Positions 1 through 8,233 of a stretch of DNA of 64,000 nt are shown piece by piece. How positions within the stretch are numbered: the first letter of the stretch is position 1; every line of letters begins with the position of its first letter. The notes beneath the pieces were generated by a model. That model ran no database searches and had not been told where the DNA came from. It saw nothing but the letters and a program-made list of their open reading frames with translations. Made by a program: the position numbers and the translations under genes. The DNA is from CAXRDE01 sp964229355 (GTDB lineage Bacteria; Cyanobacteriota; Sericytochromatia; UBA7694), in contig CAXRDE010000025.1 in assembly GCA_964229355.1 (NCBI GenBank), positions 1 to 64,000 of the forward strand, read 5' to 3'.

Positions 1-673
1 GCAAACGGGCGAGCACCTGGAGGCACACCACCTGGTCTTCGGGTGCTGTGCTGTGTTGCAAATGCTGACGCACGGCCTCTAAAATATCCGGGCCCATTTT
101 TACCAGTAAACGCACCAAAAAAGGCAGGTTCCAACGGGCCAGCCGGGTGATCTGGGGCAAAATTTCCACAACATACGTGGACTGATCGTGGCGTGAGAGG
201 GCGTGAGCCGCCAATAAAACCACCTGGGGCGAGGGGTCTTGTAAAGCGTCCACAAGGGCCTGAATGTCATGGGTGCTGCCCAACAGGTCCAGGGTCTGCA
301 CGGCGCGGGCCCGTTGCTCGTTGTCGGCGCTATGGGTGGACAGACGCCCCAACAAAGGGGGCAAATACGGGGCCGCCAACTCTTGTAAAGCTTGCCGAGA
401 CTGGGGCTTGTGGACCGCTACCTTGAGCAAATAATCCACAAAATACAAGCCCTGATTCGCATTCACGTGTTTCCAGACGCTGGCCGGCTCCTGGCCCGTT
501 TGCAGGTACGTGGCCACTGCGGGGGCCCATAAATGTTCCAGATGATCCCACAGGTTGGACTTTTGCGTGTTGTGCTCATGATGGCGCAAAGTCTGCCGTG
601 TCAGTAAGGCAGCCGCAAGTAGAAGGCCTCCGTTGAGGAGCCCCAAAATAATCCAAAGTGAAATGTCTGGCAT
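1..673 (-). CDS. Membrane-anchored HEAT-like repeat protein, C-terminus beyond window edge
   Basis: An open frame runs without a stop from the left edge up to ATG codons at 685 and 673 on the minus strand. The N-terminus has a hydrophobic helix of about 20 residues (ISLWIILGLLNGGLLLAAALL), then helical repeats rich in Leu/Ala such as QTLDLLGSTHDIQALVDALQD and DPSPQVVLLAAHALSRHD, typical of HEAT/PBS-lyase-type repeats. I choose ATG 673: on the minus strand TTCACA (709-704), a 17-bp spacer and TATGAT (686-681) form a good promoter ending 7 nt before it, so the mRNA would be leaderless; ATG 685 would fall inside the promoter spacing. Such proteins usually act as scaffolds. The partner is unknown. 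Divergent from menF. The frame is certain, the function is not. Confidence 0.75.
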   Translation of the reverse strand, partial: MPDISLWIILGLLNGGLLLAAALLTRQTLRHHEHNTQKSNLWDHLEHLWAPAVATYLQTGQEPASVWKHVNANQGLYFVDYLLKVAVHKPQSRQALQELAAPYLPPLLGRLSTHSADNEQRARAVQTLDLLGSTHDIQALVDALQDPSPQVVLLAAHALSRHDQSTYVVEILPQITRLARWNLPFLVRLLVKMGPDILEAVRQHLQHSTAPEDQVVCLQVLARL

Positions 674-680
674 ATCTTTG

Positions 681-709
681 ATCATATACAATTTTCAGTT
701 ATTTGTGAA
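681..709 (-). promoter_or_regulatory. Sigma-70 promoter for the left-edge gene
   Basis: Read on the minus strand: -35 TTCACA (709-704), 17-bp spacer, -10 TATGAT (686-681). The -10 ends 7 nt before ATG 673, implying a transcript that starts at or next to the start codon. Confidence 0.55.
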
Positions 710-751
710 TGTTCTGGTGCATGAAATAAAGCATCCTGTACACTTAACAGT

Positions 752-2080
752 ATGAAACACACTTTATTGCGTCACGAAGCCTTGCGTGAAGCGCTGCGGT
801 CGCAATGTCAACTAACCGATGCGCATCCCGTTCAATTGCAGGTGCCTGTGGCGCAGTGCAGTGATTTGGTGACCTGGTTGCAAGCCCAGGACGTTTGCCC
901 CCGCTTGTTTTGGACGGATCGTCGCCGGGAACATCTGGTGGCCGCCGCGGGCGAAGTTCAACGGTGGGGCTCCTTGCAGGCGGTGCAGGATGCTTTAAAG
1001 CAATTGCCTCGCGAGATGCGTATTTACGGGGGATGGGCTTTTGCTCCGGCCTCCGCCGATGCCGAAAGGGCTGACCCAAACCCCTGGCAAGACTGGCCCG
1101 ATGAATACTTTTTTTTACCACGCTGGGAACTGCGCCAGCAGCATCAAAAAGAATATTTGTGCCTGAACCTGTGGGGCAGCTTGTCCCGTGAAGCTGAAAT
1201 CGACCTGGCCCTTTCTCAATTGACGGTGCCTGAGCCAGCGTCCCCGCAAGCGGCTTACCCGCCTTTGCGCTTAGAAACCCTGCACGACACCCCCGATCTA
1301 GAGGGGTGGCAGCAGATGCTAAGCCAGGCCCAGGCGCAGTTTGCCCAGGATAAATTGCAAAAACTGGTGTTGAGCAAAGTGTCCTGCAGCAAGGTGTCGC
1401 ATTTGCCCCTGGCGTTTATGCAGCGGCTTTTGGAACGCCAGCGTCAGGCTTACCATTTTTGGTTTGAACCTTTTGAAAACCATGTGTTGTGGGGGGCTTC
1501 TCCGGAGCGCCTGTACACCCGTGAAGGACGTATTGTCAAAACCGAAGCCCTGGCCGGAACCCGTCCACGGCCCGAAAATCCGGAGTTGGCCCTGGCCTTT
1601 CGAGATGAGCTTTTACACAGTCCCAAAGAACAGCAAGAGAACGAGCGGGTGCAAGAACACATTGAGCGGCGTTTGGGCCCTTTGAGCAGCTCTTTTTGGA
1701 TGGAGCCGCTGACGGTAATCCAGGCGGGTCCCGTGCAGCATCTCTACCGTCAAATCAAGGCTGAAATCCATGAAGCGATTCAAGATACCGAATTGGTGCG
1801 CACCCTGCACCCCACTCCTGCGGTCAGTGGTTATCCTTCCTCTTCTGCCATTGCTGCCCTGAAAGCGATTGAGCCCCATGCCCGCGGCTGGTATACCGGC
1901 GCCCTGGGTTGGATTTCCGCAGAGGCTGCGGAGTGGACCGTGGTGTTGCGGGTGGCCCTCTGGCAAAACCAGTGCATGTACTTCTACACCGGTGCTGGCA
2001 TTATGCCGGACTCTGATCCCCTGGCAGAATGGGAAGAGCTAGAAGCCAAACTCCTGAGTTTGAAAACCCTTTTTTATTAG
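752..2080 (+). CDS. menF: Isochorismate synthase (MenF/EntC/DhbC family)
   Basis: Converts chorismate to isochorismate, the entry step to menaquinone (or to a salicylate/catechol siderophore). The 442-residue product has the chorismate-utilising fold. Visible motifs are LQKLVLSK (region of the water-activating Lys), KTEALAGTRPR, HPTPAVSGYP, RGWYTGALGW and the C-terminal TGAGIMPDSDPLAEWEELEAK that binds Mg2+ and chorismate. The length fits MenF/EntC and is shorter than TrpE. No other men or ent gene is nearby, so the end product cannot be read from context; menaquinone is the more general choice. There is no Shine-Dalgarno; a TACACT hexamer (739-744) ends 7 nt before the ATG, so a leaderless transcript is possible. 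PabB or TrpE are less likely because HPTPAVSGYP is the isochorismate/salicylate synthase form. Confidence 0.86.
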   Translation: MKHTLLRHEALREALRSQCQLTDAHPVQLQVPVAQCSDLVTWLQAQDVCPRLFWTDRRREHLVAAAGEVQRWGSLQAVQDALKQLPREMRIYGGWAFAPASADAERADPNPWQDWPDEYFFLPRWELRQQHQKEYLCLNLWGSLSREAEIDLALSQLTVPEPASPQAAYPPLRLETLHDTPDLEGWQQMLSQAQAQFAQDKLQKLVLSKVSCSKVSHLPLAFMQRLLERQRQAYHFWFEPFENHVLWGASPERLYTREGRIVKTEALAGTRPRPENPELALAFRDELLHSPKEQQENERVQEHIERRLGPLSSSFWMEPLTVIQAGPVQHLYRQIKAEIHEAIQDTELVRTLHPTPAVSGYPSSSAIAALKAIEPHARGWYTGALGWISAEAAEWTVVLRVALWQNQCMYFYTGAGIMPDSDPLAEWEELEAKLLSLKTLFY

Positions 2081-2087
2081 GGTGCTT

Positions 2088-3425
2088 TCAGGTTGTGATG
2101 CCCGCCATGGGCTGCGCGAACGGACTGTCAAAGGCCGTTTCATACCCCGATAACGCCCCCTGTAAAAACAAGCTTTGCCGTTGCAAGCGGTGATAGGTCT
2201 TGAGCAAATCTGTCACCCGCATTTGGTTTTGGGCTTTGCGGGCTTCGATCAGGTGCTGAACACAGGCTTTGGTCTCAAGGTTAATCTGGGTGAGTTGGGT
2301 CTGAATCCGTTGAGGTTCTTGCGAGAAAAAAGGATGGGCCGCAGGATGCAGAAAGAGTTGGTGGCCTTCGCAGCGCGGACCCTGATAACTTTGTCCCACA
2401 AAGGCCTGGGTGGTGTGCAATTGCTCCGCATACAAATGGTGGGCCACCATCAGGGTGCTTTCGCGCACGCTGTTGAGCCAGCAGCATCCGCCGGCTTTTA
2501 AGGCGCTGGGGCCCGTTAAATGGCCCGAAATGCACAGATGTCCTCCCGCCTCTAAATAAACATTTTCGCAGTTTCCTTCGATCCACAGGTGACCCGTCAC
2601 CACCAGACGACAGGCTTTGAGATCACCCACCAGGTAGAGGCTTTCGTAGAGGTCCGCCAGTTTTTGTAAAGCTTCCGGGGTAGGGTCCGTAAGCTCAATG
2701 CGCTGGGGGTTAGACACCAGGACCAGACGCGGGGTAAACAATAAAACCCCTGCTTCACTGACCTGAAGCATATCTTCAACACAGCTACAGTGTTGCCCCA
2801 ATACAAAGGGGTGCCGCTTGCCCTTGCGAGCAGGCAAGGGGTTTCCCAGCACATCAAAGCCCGCTGCACCGGACGTGGCTGATTGGTGCCGGGCGATCTG
2901 ATCGCCCGCTTTGACCCATACCTGCTGAACCAGCGGGATCAGGGCCTCGTCCTGCCCTTTTTCGGGCCACTGGCCCCGAGCGACTGTGTATAAGGTATCG
3001 TCTTTGGGGTTTTCGACCCATTTTGTGAGAATCTCAGGCAAAATACCCGCGACGATTCCCGCTTCCGCGAGGCGCGCGCGCAGGGATTCTTCGGAAACTT
3101 TTTCCTCAGCAAAAGCCAATTTTAACTGGGCTTTGGCTTCCATTTTATCGGGGCTGAGCTCAATTTTTAGGGTAAATTCTGTGCGGACGGCAATGCGACG
3201 AATCAGGGTTTGGTTCAGGGTGTGCCAGGGCATCTGGGCTAAATCTTCCAATTGTTGAGTGTCTAACTGGTAAGCAAAAGAAGAAAAGTGAATGGCCTCA
3301 AGGGCTTCAAACATGAGGGTTTCAAAGGTGTTTTGCCCATTGAGGGCGCGACGTATCACGCTGGGCGTGAGCTTGGCGTAAAGAAACTGGCGATCCTGGG
3401 TGTACTCCAGTGCAATGCCTTGCAT
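2088..3425 (-). CDS. Divergent FapA/DUF342-like protein
   Basis: A 445-residue protein encoded directly after a clear FapA/DUF342 protein: the upstream stop codon abuts this ATG with no spacer, so the two are translationally coupled. It keeps the family layout: an N-terminal alpha/beta part, a central domain with GDQIARHQ and GFDVLGNPLPARKGK (the G-x-D-V-x-G-x-P pattern), a beta-helix-like stretch (YLVGDLKACRLVVTGHLWIEG, VYLEAGGHLCISGHLTG, LKAGGCCWLNSV) and a C-terminal coiled coil (about residues 370-430). Several beta-helix turns of the standard family are degenerate. FapA-like proteins form polymeric beta-helix scaffolds linked to flagella or envelope structures. No flagellar genes occur here. 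Best seen as a diverged tandem duplicate; function unknown. Confidence 0.7.
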   Translation of the reverse strand: MQGIALEYTQDRQFLYAKLTPSVIRRALNGQNTFETLMFEALEAIHFSSFAYQLDTQQLEDLAQMPWHTLNQTLIRRIAVRTEFTLKIELSPDKMEAKAQLKLAFAEEKVSEESLRARLAEAGIVAGILPEILTKWVENPKDDTLYTVARGQWPEKGQDEALIPLVQQVWVKAGDQIARHQSATSGAAGFDVLGNPLPARKGKRHPFVLGQHCSCVEDMLQVSEAGVLLFTPRLVLVSNPQRIELTDPTPEALQKLADLYESLYLVGDLKACRLVVTGHLWIEGNCENVYLEAGGHLCISGHLTGPSALKAGGCCWLNSVRESTLMVAHHLYAEQLHTTQAFVGQSYQGPRCEGHQLFLHPAAHPFFSQEPQRIQTQLTQINLETKACVQHLIEARKAQNQMRVTDLLKTYHRLQRQSLFLQGALSGYETAFDSPFAQPMAGITT

Positions 3426-5015
3426 CTACAGGCTGACCCGCACTTCCCAGACTTTGTTGTGCTCTTCTAAATAAAACTCAGCCGGACCCAGGGTTTCATG
3501 CACAAAGCGAGGGGCCTGCATTAAACGCAGGCTCACGCCAGGATAGACTTTGTTTAAGGCTTTCAGGCGGCAGTGAAAACGGGAGGTTTTCAGGTTTTCG
3601 CGGGCCTGTTGAATTTGATGGTCCATCAGCTGTAAAGTCGGCAGCAAGGCCGCACGCTCCTCTTGAATCTGCTGGAGTTTTTCAGGACTGCCGCCGCCCT
3701 GGGTGCGCAAATAAATCATGGCCTTGAGCAATTCTTGCAAATGGTTTTGTTGTTGTTTCAAGGACATTTCGAGCTGTTTGACTTGTTCTCTCAGATAGGG
3801 GTCTTCGCCCAGATAAATGGCGGTCTGGGTTTCGGCCTCAGAGCCCACAATGCAGGCACAGAGATCTTTGCCAGCCCATATTTCTCCGCCATGCAGGCGT
3901 CCGTGACCGTTTTCTGCGCCCACCACCACACTGCCTAAGACTTTAACGTGACTAAAAAACAGGCCGTTTTTGACCTGTAAGTTGCCTAAGCATTCGATGG
4001 TGGCATTTTGGGCATAGGTGACCCAAATATTACCCCCGGCTTTTAAAAGCGAGCGGGTTTTTCCAAAGACACTGCCTTTGACGGTGATGTGGTTCATGGC
4101 TTCTAGCGTGGCGTCTTCGACAGTGCCCTCCACCAAAATATCGCCTTCGGCTTTGACCTGAAACCCTTCGGCCACGTCGCCTTTGACATGCACTGAACCT
4201 TTGAACTCAATATGCCCGGTATCATAATTGACCCCCTGCAGCACCAAAATGGGATCCACCCGCACCGTTTGGCGCATGGCAATGGGCTGCCCTGACCGGC
4301 TGGCCACCAGCAGCAACGGATCTTCCGGTGAAAATTCACTGCCCGGGGCCGTTTGTAAGGGCAAATCTTTGACCTCAGCGGGCTGGAGCACTTCGCCATA
4401 AATGTTTTTACCGGCGCTGCCCAGGGTGGCGGGAATTTTGCGCATGAGGGGCGTCCCCGCATCCACAGAGAGAAAGCGGTTTTTTACCCTGTGGTCCACG
4501 GTCTGAGGCGCAGGCTGGATTTTCTCTGCCGGGGCCTCGCATAAAAACACAAAGCGGGTGTGTTGTCCCTGAATCATGGGAATGCCTTCGGCCACCAGAC
4601 TCTTTTTGAGAAAGCCCTGGGTTTCATACAGGTGAAGTACTTCCGGTTTGATGCCGTACGTGATGTGAGCTTTGTGCAATGCCGCCTGGACTTCTGAGAG
4701 CGCCGGGGATATACAGCCCTTGGCCTGGGTGACCTCTAGCCATGCCTGTAGGCCATCGTGGGTGCAGTGCAAAAGAATTTTGCCTTCTTTTTGGCGGGCA
4801 ATGGTGGTCAAGCGAATTTCTCGGCCCGAGCGTTGTTGCGCTTGTAAAAAGTTCTCTATGGCTTTTTCATCGATTTCATAGTCTCCATAGCCATGGTCCT
4901 GAAGACCCTGCATCAGATCTGATTTTTGCAAGGGCGGCAAAGGGGTGTGCGTGGGCTCATCCCAGTGCAACACCACCTCCCCTGCTTCATTGAGGTGTAA
5001 AGAAAATCGCGCCAT
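3426..5015 (-). CDS. FapA family protein (DUF342, polymerising beta-helix scaffold)
   Basis: The 529-residue product has the hallmark DUF342/FapA block: DAGTPLMRKIPATLGSAGKN followed by IYGEVL, then VRVDPILVLQGVNYDTGHIEFKG and a regular right-handed beta-helix with turns such as VHVKGDVAEGFQVKAEGDI, LVEGTVEDATLEAMNHITVKG and SVFGKTRSLLKAGGNI. It ends with a coiled coil (about residues 410-480) and a small beta domain. In other bacteria FapA forms filaments or scaffolds. First gene of a two-gene unit with its diverged partner downstream. Divergent from the Xer recombinase. Family call is firm, cellular role is inferred. Confidence 0.85.
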   Translation of the reverse strand: MARFSLHLNEAGEVVLHWDEPTHTPLPPLQKSDLMQGLQDHGYGDYEIDEKAIENFLQAQQRSGREIRLTTIARQKEGKILLHCTHDGLQAWLEVTQAKGCISPALSEVQAALHKAHITYGIKPEVLHLYETQGFLKKSLVAEGIPMIQGQHTRFVFLCEAPAEKIQPAPQTVDHRVKNRFLSVDAGTPLMRKIPATLGSAGKNIYGEVLQPAEVKDLPLQTAPGSEFSPEDPLLLVASRSGQPIAMRQTVRVDPILVLQGVNYDTGHIEFKGSVHVKGDVAEGFQVKAEGDILVEGTVEDATLEAMNHITVKGSVFGKTRSLLKAGGNIWVTYAQNATIECLGNLQVKNGLFFSHVKVLGSVVVGAENGHGRLHGGEIWAGKDLCACIVGSEAETQTAIYLGEDPYLREQVKQLEMSLKQQQNHLQELLKAMIYLRTQGGGSPEKLQQIQEERAALLPTLQLMDHQIQQARENLKTSRFHCRLKALNKVYPGVSLRLMQAPRFVHETLGPAEFYLEEHNKVWEVRVSL

Positions 5016-5090
5016 GCCCTCTATTGTAACGCGACTTAGATTTCAGAGGTAGTTCTGTGTGATGTATCATGGGTTTTTCACGGCCAGCCC

Positions 5091-5099
5091 TGTTATAAT
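5091..5099 (+). promoter_or_regulatory. Extended -10 promoter of the Xer recombinase gene
   Basis: TGTTATAAT is a perfect extended -10 (TGnTATAAT); no convincing -35 is seen. The predicted transcript start near 5106 lies downstream of an in-frame ATG at 5059, which supports the later start at 5131. Confidence 0.6.
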
Positions 5100-5130
5100 A
5101 AGGGCAAAACCCCACAAAGCGAGTGTGTTT

Positions 5131-6015
5131 ATGTCTGAGATTGCCCAGGTCACCGATGGCTTTACCATTGACGATTTTTTAAATGTGTTAAAGCAACGGC
5201 GTTTGAGCAAACATACCTTAACCGCTTACGCTTCAGACTTACAGCTGGCGGAAGCCTTTCTTGAAAAGCCCCTGGTGCAGGTCCGAGAACGCGAACTTTT
5301 TCGCTATATGGCGAGTTTGGACCATTTGAAGGCCACCACGGTGCGGCGACGTTTGATTGCGCTGCAGCGCTTTTATGATTATGCCGAGCGTCAGGGATAT
5401 ATTACGGAGGACCCCTCGGGTAATTTAATGGCTCCCGGTTTGCCCCGTCGCTTGCCCAAGTATTTAAGCGATAAAGAAACCCAGCGGCTCTTTCAGTCGT
5501 TGCCCCAGGAAACCCCGGAAGATATTCGCAACATGACCCTGCTGAAGCTTCTGTATTTTACGGGCATGCGCATTGGCGAAGTACAGCAGCTCAATGTGGA
5601 GCACCTGCTAATGGATACCCGACAGTTGCTGGTGCGCGGCAAAGGCGATAAAGAGCGGTTGATTCCCATTAGCCAAACCTTAATGGAAGTGCTGGAGCGC
5701 TGGCTGGCCGAGCGCGAAAAGCTGCGCTTTCTGAAGTCAGAGGCTCTGTTTGTATCGCTGGGGCGCAACCACCGCGGCAAGCGCATCTCGTACGGCGCAA
5801 CCCGGCATATCGTCAAACAAATGTTAGCGGACGCGGGCTTAGGCGATTACAGTCCCCATAAACTGCGCCATACCTTTGCCACCCAGTTACTGGACCGGGG
5901 CGCACCGCTGGAGCAAATCTCGAAGTTATTGGGGCATTCTCGTCTGGATACCACCTTGATTTATGCGCAAACAGAGCCGGGTAAATTGCGCTCCACCGTC
6001 GAGTTATTGGGTTAA
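5131..6015 (+). CDS. Tyrosine recombinase of the XerC/XerD type
   Basis: Site-specific recombinase of 294 residues, the standard XerC/D size. It has an N-terminal SAM-like DNA-binding domain (about 1-100, with SKHTLTAYASDL and TVRRRLIALQRFYDY) and a catalytic domain with the full set of active-site residues: Arg147 in TGMRIGE, Lys171 in GKGDKER, His243 and Arg246 in HKLRHTFATQLL, His269 in LLGHSRLDTT and the nucleophile Tyr278 in LIYAQ. The expected role is chromosome dimer resolution at dif. Whether it is XerC or XerD, or the single Xer of this organism, cannot be told here. An upstream in-frame ATG (5059) was rejected because it precedes the promoter. It stands alone between fapA-like genes and trxA, without integron or phage genes, which argues for the housekeeping role. 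Confidence 0.9.
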   Translation: MSEIAQVTDGFTIDDFLNVLKQRRLSKHTLTAYASDLQLAEAFLEKPLVQVRERELFRYMASLDHLKATTVRRRLIALQRFYDYAERQGYITEDPSGNLMAPGLPRRLPKYLSDKETQRLFQSLPQETPEDIRNMTLLKLLYFTGMRIGEVQQLNVEHLLMDTRQLLVRGKGDKERLIPISQTLMEVLERWLAEREKLRFLKSEALFVSLGRNHRGKRISYGATRHIVKQMLADAGLGDYSPHKLRHTFATQLLDRGAPLEQISKLLGHSRLDTTLIYAQTEPGKLRSTVELLG

Positions 6016-6053
6016 AATCAACGCTTAATCTCCGCAGGCTAAGTTCAGTCCTG

Positions 6054-6062
6054 TGCTATAAT
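6054..6062 (+). promoter_or_regulatory. Extended -10 promoter of trxA
   Basis: TGCTATAAT is a perfect extended -10, ending 35 nt before the trxA ATG; no clear -35. AAGGAG (6082-6087) is the ribosome-binding site. Confidence 0.6.
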
Positions 6063-6097
6063 TCTTGTCAATTAAACCCTTAAGGAGAAGTCAAAAA

Positions 6098-6418
6098 ATG
6101 GCTTTGCAAGAAGTGAATGACGCGAATTTTCAAGCGGAAGTTTTAGATGCCGAACTCCCTGTACTGGTTGATTTCTGGGCGCCCTGGTGTGGCCCTTGCC
6201 GTCTGATCGCCCCCGTGGTGGAAGAGTTAGCCAAAGAGTATGATGGCAAACTCAAGGTGGTCAAACTGAACACCGATGACAACCCACAAACGGGTACCAA
6301 CTACCACATCAGCGGTATCCCTTCGCTGTTGCTGTTTAAACAAGGGCAAGTGGCCGATCAACTGGTGGGCGCTGTACCCAAAAACCGCATTCAAGATATG
6401 GTTGGCCAACACATCTAA
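6098..6418 (+). CDS. trxA: Thioredoxin
   Basis: Cytoplasmic protein disulfide reductase of 106 residues. The active site WCGPC is at Cys31-Cys34 (FWAPWCGPC) and the cis-proline motif is SGIPSLLLF; both fit the canonical thioredoxin fold and length. The start at 6098 is set by AAGGAG 10 nt upstream and by the conserved N-terminus MALQEVNDANF; an earlier in-frame codon adds residues not found in the family. It has its own promoter and a strong terminator, so it is a monocistronic unit. A thioredoxin-reductase-like flavoprotein lies 5 kb away and could be its reductase, although that is only inference. Confidence 0.97.
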   Translation: MALQEVNDANFQAEVLDAELPVLVDFWAPWCGPCRLIAPVVEELAKEYDGKLKVVKLNTDDNPQTGTNYHISGIPSLLLFKQGQVADQLVGAVPKNRIQDMVGQHI

Positions 6419-6438
6419 GTTGTGGCTTAGCTTATCTT

Positions 6439-6467
6439 AAAAGAGCGGTGTCATGCCGCTCTTTTTT
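6439..6467 (+). terminator. Rho-independent terminator after trxA
   Basis: Perfect 10-bp stem AAAAGAGCGG / CCGCTCTTTT with a 7-nt loop, running into a T tract. Located 20 nt after the trxA stop. Confidence 0.9.
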
Positions 6468-6521
6468 CGTCTCTAATTTTTCTATCTCTCGCATGGCATT
6501 GTCATGCAAAGGAAGACCCTT

Positions 6522-7214
6522 ATGCTCCAGCTTGTTTTTGCCGCCCTGCAATTGATAACCTTCAATCTGGGTGAAGGCTTTATGCAGCCGCCCCAACCGC
6601 CCGATAACCCTGAGGTGTATCGGGTCAATCAAGAAACCCTGGTTCTACAGCCGGTTCCTCTCGATGAAGAGCAACCGGAACCCATGCTGTATGACCGCCA
6701 GAAAAAGCGCCTGCCCCTGGGGCCTTTTCACAACAGCATGTATGCGGTACAGCATATTGCTGATTTTAATGGAGATGGCTTGCAAGACGTGTTGCTCGAA
6801 GGCAACACCGGCGCTTCTTCTTACCACACCACCAGTTATTTGATTCTGTCTCAGGGCAAAGGCCGGTATCGTATGCAGACCTTTTATCAGTTTGTGCAGG
6901 CCTATCGCTTTGACCAGGACAAAACCCTACATATTGCCGCGTATCGCCCCGCAGACGTGAAATATGCCCAGGATGTGGGCCACGCCCTTTGGACCTATTG
7001 GCCCACCCTGTACAGCTTTCAGCCGGGTAAACCTTATGGGACTTACAAAGAAGACCTGCACAGGGCCTTTTATACCCAAAAGGTCAAAGGCGATTACTTA
7101 AAAGAAATCGCCAGCTTGCAAGAAAGCATGGCTGCCGGAGACGGCGAGGCCCGTAAGGCCATTGCGGCCCGCCGGGCTGCCATCGCTCTCATTGATAAAA
7201 TGTTTCGCAAATGA
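6522..7214 (+). CDS. Exported protein with an FG-GAP/VCBS-like calcium loop
   Basis: Product of 230 residues starting with a hydrophobic signal-like segment (MLQLVFAALQLITFNLG). It contains IADFNGDGLQDVLLEG, a DxNxDGxxD calcium-binding loop as in FG-GAP/VCBS repeats, present once rather than in the usual array of repeats. The start at 6522 is chosen because AAGGAAG sits 6 nt upstream; an ATG at 6504 precedes this ribosome-binding site. Its stop overlaps the start of the following oxidoreductase gene (ATGA), so the two are coupled. Probably a periplasmic or surface protein. No specific function can be assigned. Confidence 0.75.
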   Translation: MLQLVFAALQLITFNLGEGFMQPPQPPDNPEVYRVNQETLVLQPVPLDEEQPEPMLYDRQKKRLPLGPFHNSMYAVQHIADFNGDGLQDVLLEGNTGASSYHTTSYLILSQGKGRYRMQTFYQFVQAYRFDQDKTLHIAAYRPADVKYAQDVGHALWTYWPTLYSFQPGKPYGTYKEDLHRAFYTQKVKGDYLKEIASLQESMAAGDGEARKAIAARRAAIALIDKMFRK

Positions 7215-8233
7215 GTATAACCATGTCTATTCCATTATCTGTCCTTGATTTAACCCCCATTGCTGAAGGCGCGAGCAGTGCCGAAACGCTGAAACACAGC
7301 CTTGAGCTGGCGCAGCGGGTCGATACCCTCGGTTATGCGCGTTACTGGTTTTCTGAGCACCACAACACCGATATGTTGGCTTCAGCGTCCCCTGAAATTT
7401 TGGTGGGGCATATCGCCCAGCAAACCCAACATCTGCGGGTGGGTACCGGGGGCATTATGTTGCCCAATCACCAGCCTTTAAAGGTGGCGGAAAATTTCCG
7501 TTTGCTCAATACCCTGTACCCCGAACGCATTGACCTGGGACTGGGCCGGGCACCGGGGACGGATCTGCAAACGGCCTTTGCCTTGCGGGGGCACTCACCT
7601 GCCCAGGGCGAAGATTTTCCCCAGCAATTGCAGCAATTGTGGCATTATTTGCACGATAACACAGGCCCCATTCAGGCCATTCCGCTAGATGCCCCGGCGC
7701 CTGCGGTGTGGCTTTTGGGTTCCAGTACCTTTAGTGCCCAACTGGCCGCCCGTCTGGGCCTGCCCTTTGCCTTTGCCCACCACATTCAACCGGAGCCTGC
7801 CGCGCAGGCGTTGGCCCTTTACAGGTCACAGTTTCAGCCTTCTGCGGTCTGTGCAGCCCCTCAAAATATGTTGGCCGTGTCGGTGATTTGCGCCGAGACC
7901 GATGAGGCGGCTTCTGAACTGGCACAATCGGCGGACCTGATGTGGTTGCGCTTTCGCAGCCAACAGGGACGACCCGGACCACTGCCGTCTTTGGCCACGG
8001 CGCAACGTCAGGTGTATAGCGAAGCAGAGCAACAGGTGATTGCCTTTAATCGCCAGCGCATGTTTGTGGGTTCACCGGAACGGCTACAGCAGGAGTTGGG
8101 CGCGCTGGTCAAAGCCTGGGGCGTTCAAGAGCTGATGGTGAGTACGCTGGTACACGACCCAGGAGCTCGCCAACGCTCTTATGAGCTGTTGGCCACGGCC
8201 TTTAGCGGCCAAAAAATAGCTTCTGACGCATGA
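7211..8233 (+). CDS. LLM-class flavin-dependent oxidoreductase (luciferase-like)
   Basis: Bacterial-luciferase-like TIM-barrel monooxygenase of 340 residues. Diagnostic stretches are GYARYWFSEHHN, VGTGGIMLPNHQPLKVAENFRLLNTLYPERIDLGLGRAPGTD and the C-terminal FVGSPERLQQEL. This pattern matches the YhbW-like group, which uses FMN/F420-type flavins on unknown substrates. The ATG at 7211 overlaps the previous stop; a second ATG at 7223 is also possible. Its last 32 bp overlap the 3' end of convergent nadK. The substrate cannot be inferred from context. Confidence 0.88.
   Translation: MSITMSIPLSVLDLTPIAEGASSAETLKHSLELAQRVDTLGYARYWFSEHHNTDMLASASPEILVGHIAQQTQHLRVGTGGIMLPNHQPLKVAENFRLLNTLYPERIDLGLGRAPGTDLQTAFALRGHSPAQGEDFPQQLQQLWHYLHDNTGPIQAIPLDAPAPAVWLLGSSTFSAQLAARLGLPFAFAHHIQPEPAAQALALYRSQFQPSAVCAAPQNMLAVSVICAETDEAASELAQSADLMWLRFRSQQGRPGPLPSLATAQRQVYSEAEQQVIAFNRQRMFVGSPERLQQELGALVKAWGVQELMVSTLVHDPGARQRSYELLATAFSGQKIASDA

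Noticed and set aside
5059..5130. Longer N-terminus for the Xer recombinase from ATG 5059
   Set aside because: The start would precede the TGTTATAAT promoter element and adds residues not found in XerC/D.
5131..6015. Xer recombinase as a phage or island integrase
   Set aside because: It is of housekeeping XerC/D size, sits among core genes with no phage or tRNA attachment site, and is 23 kb from the AT-rich island.
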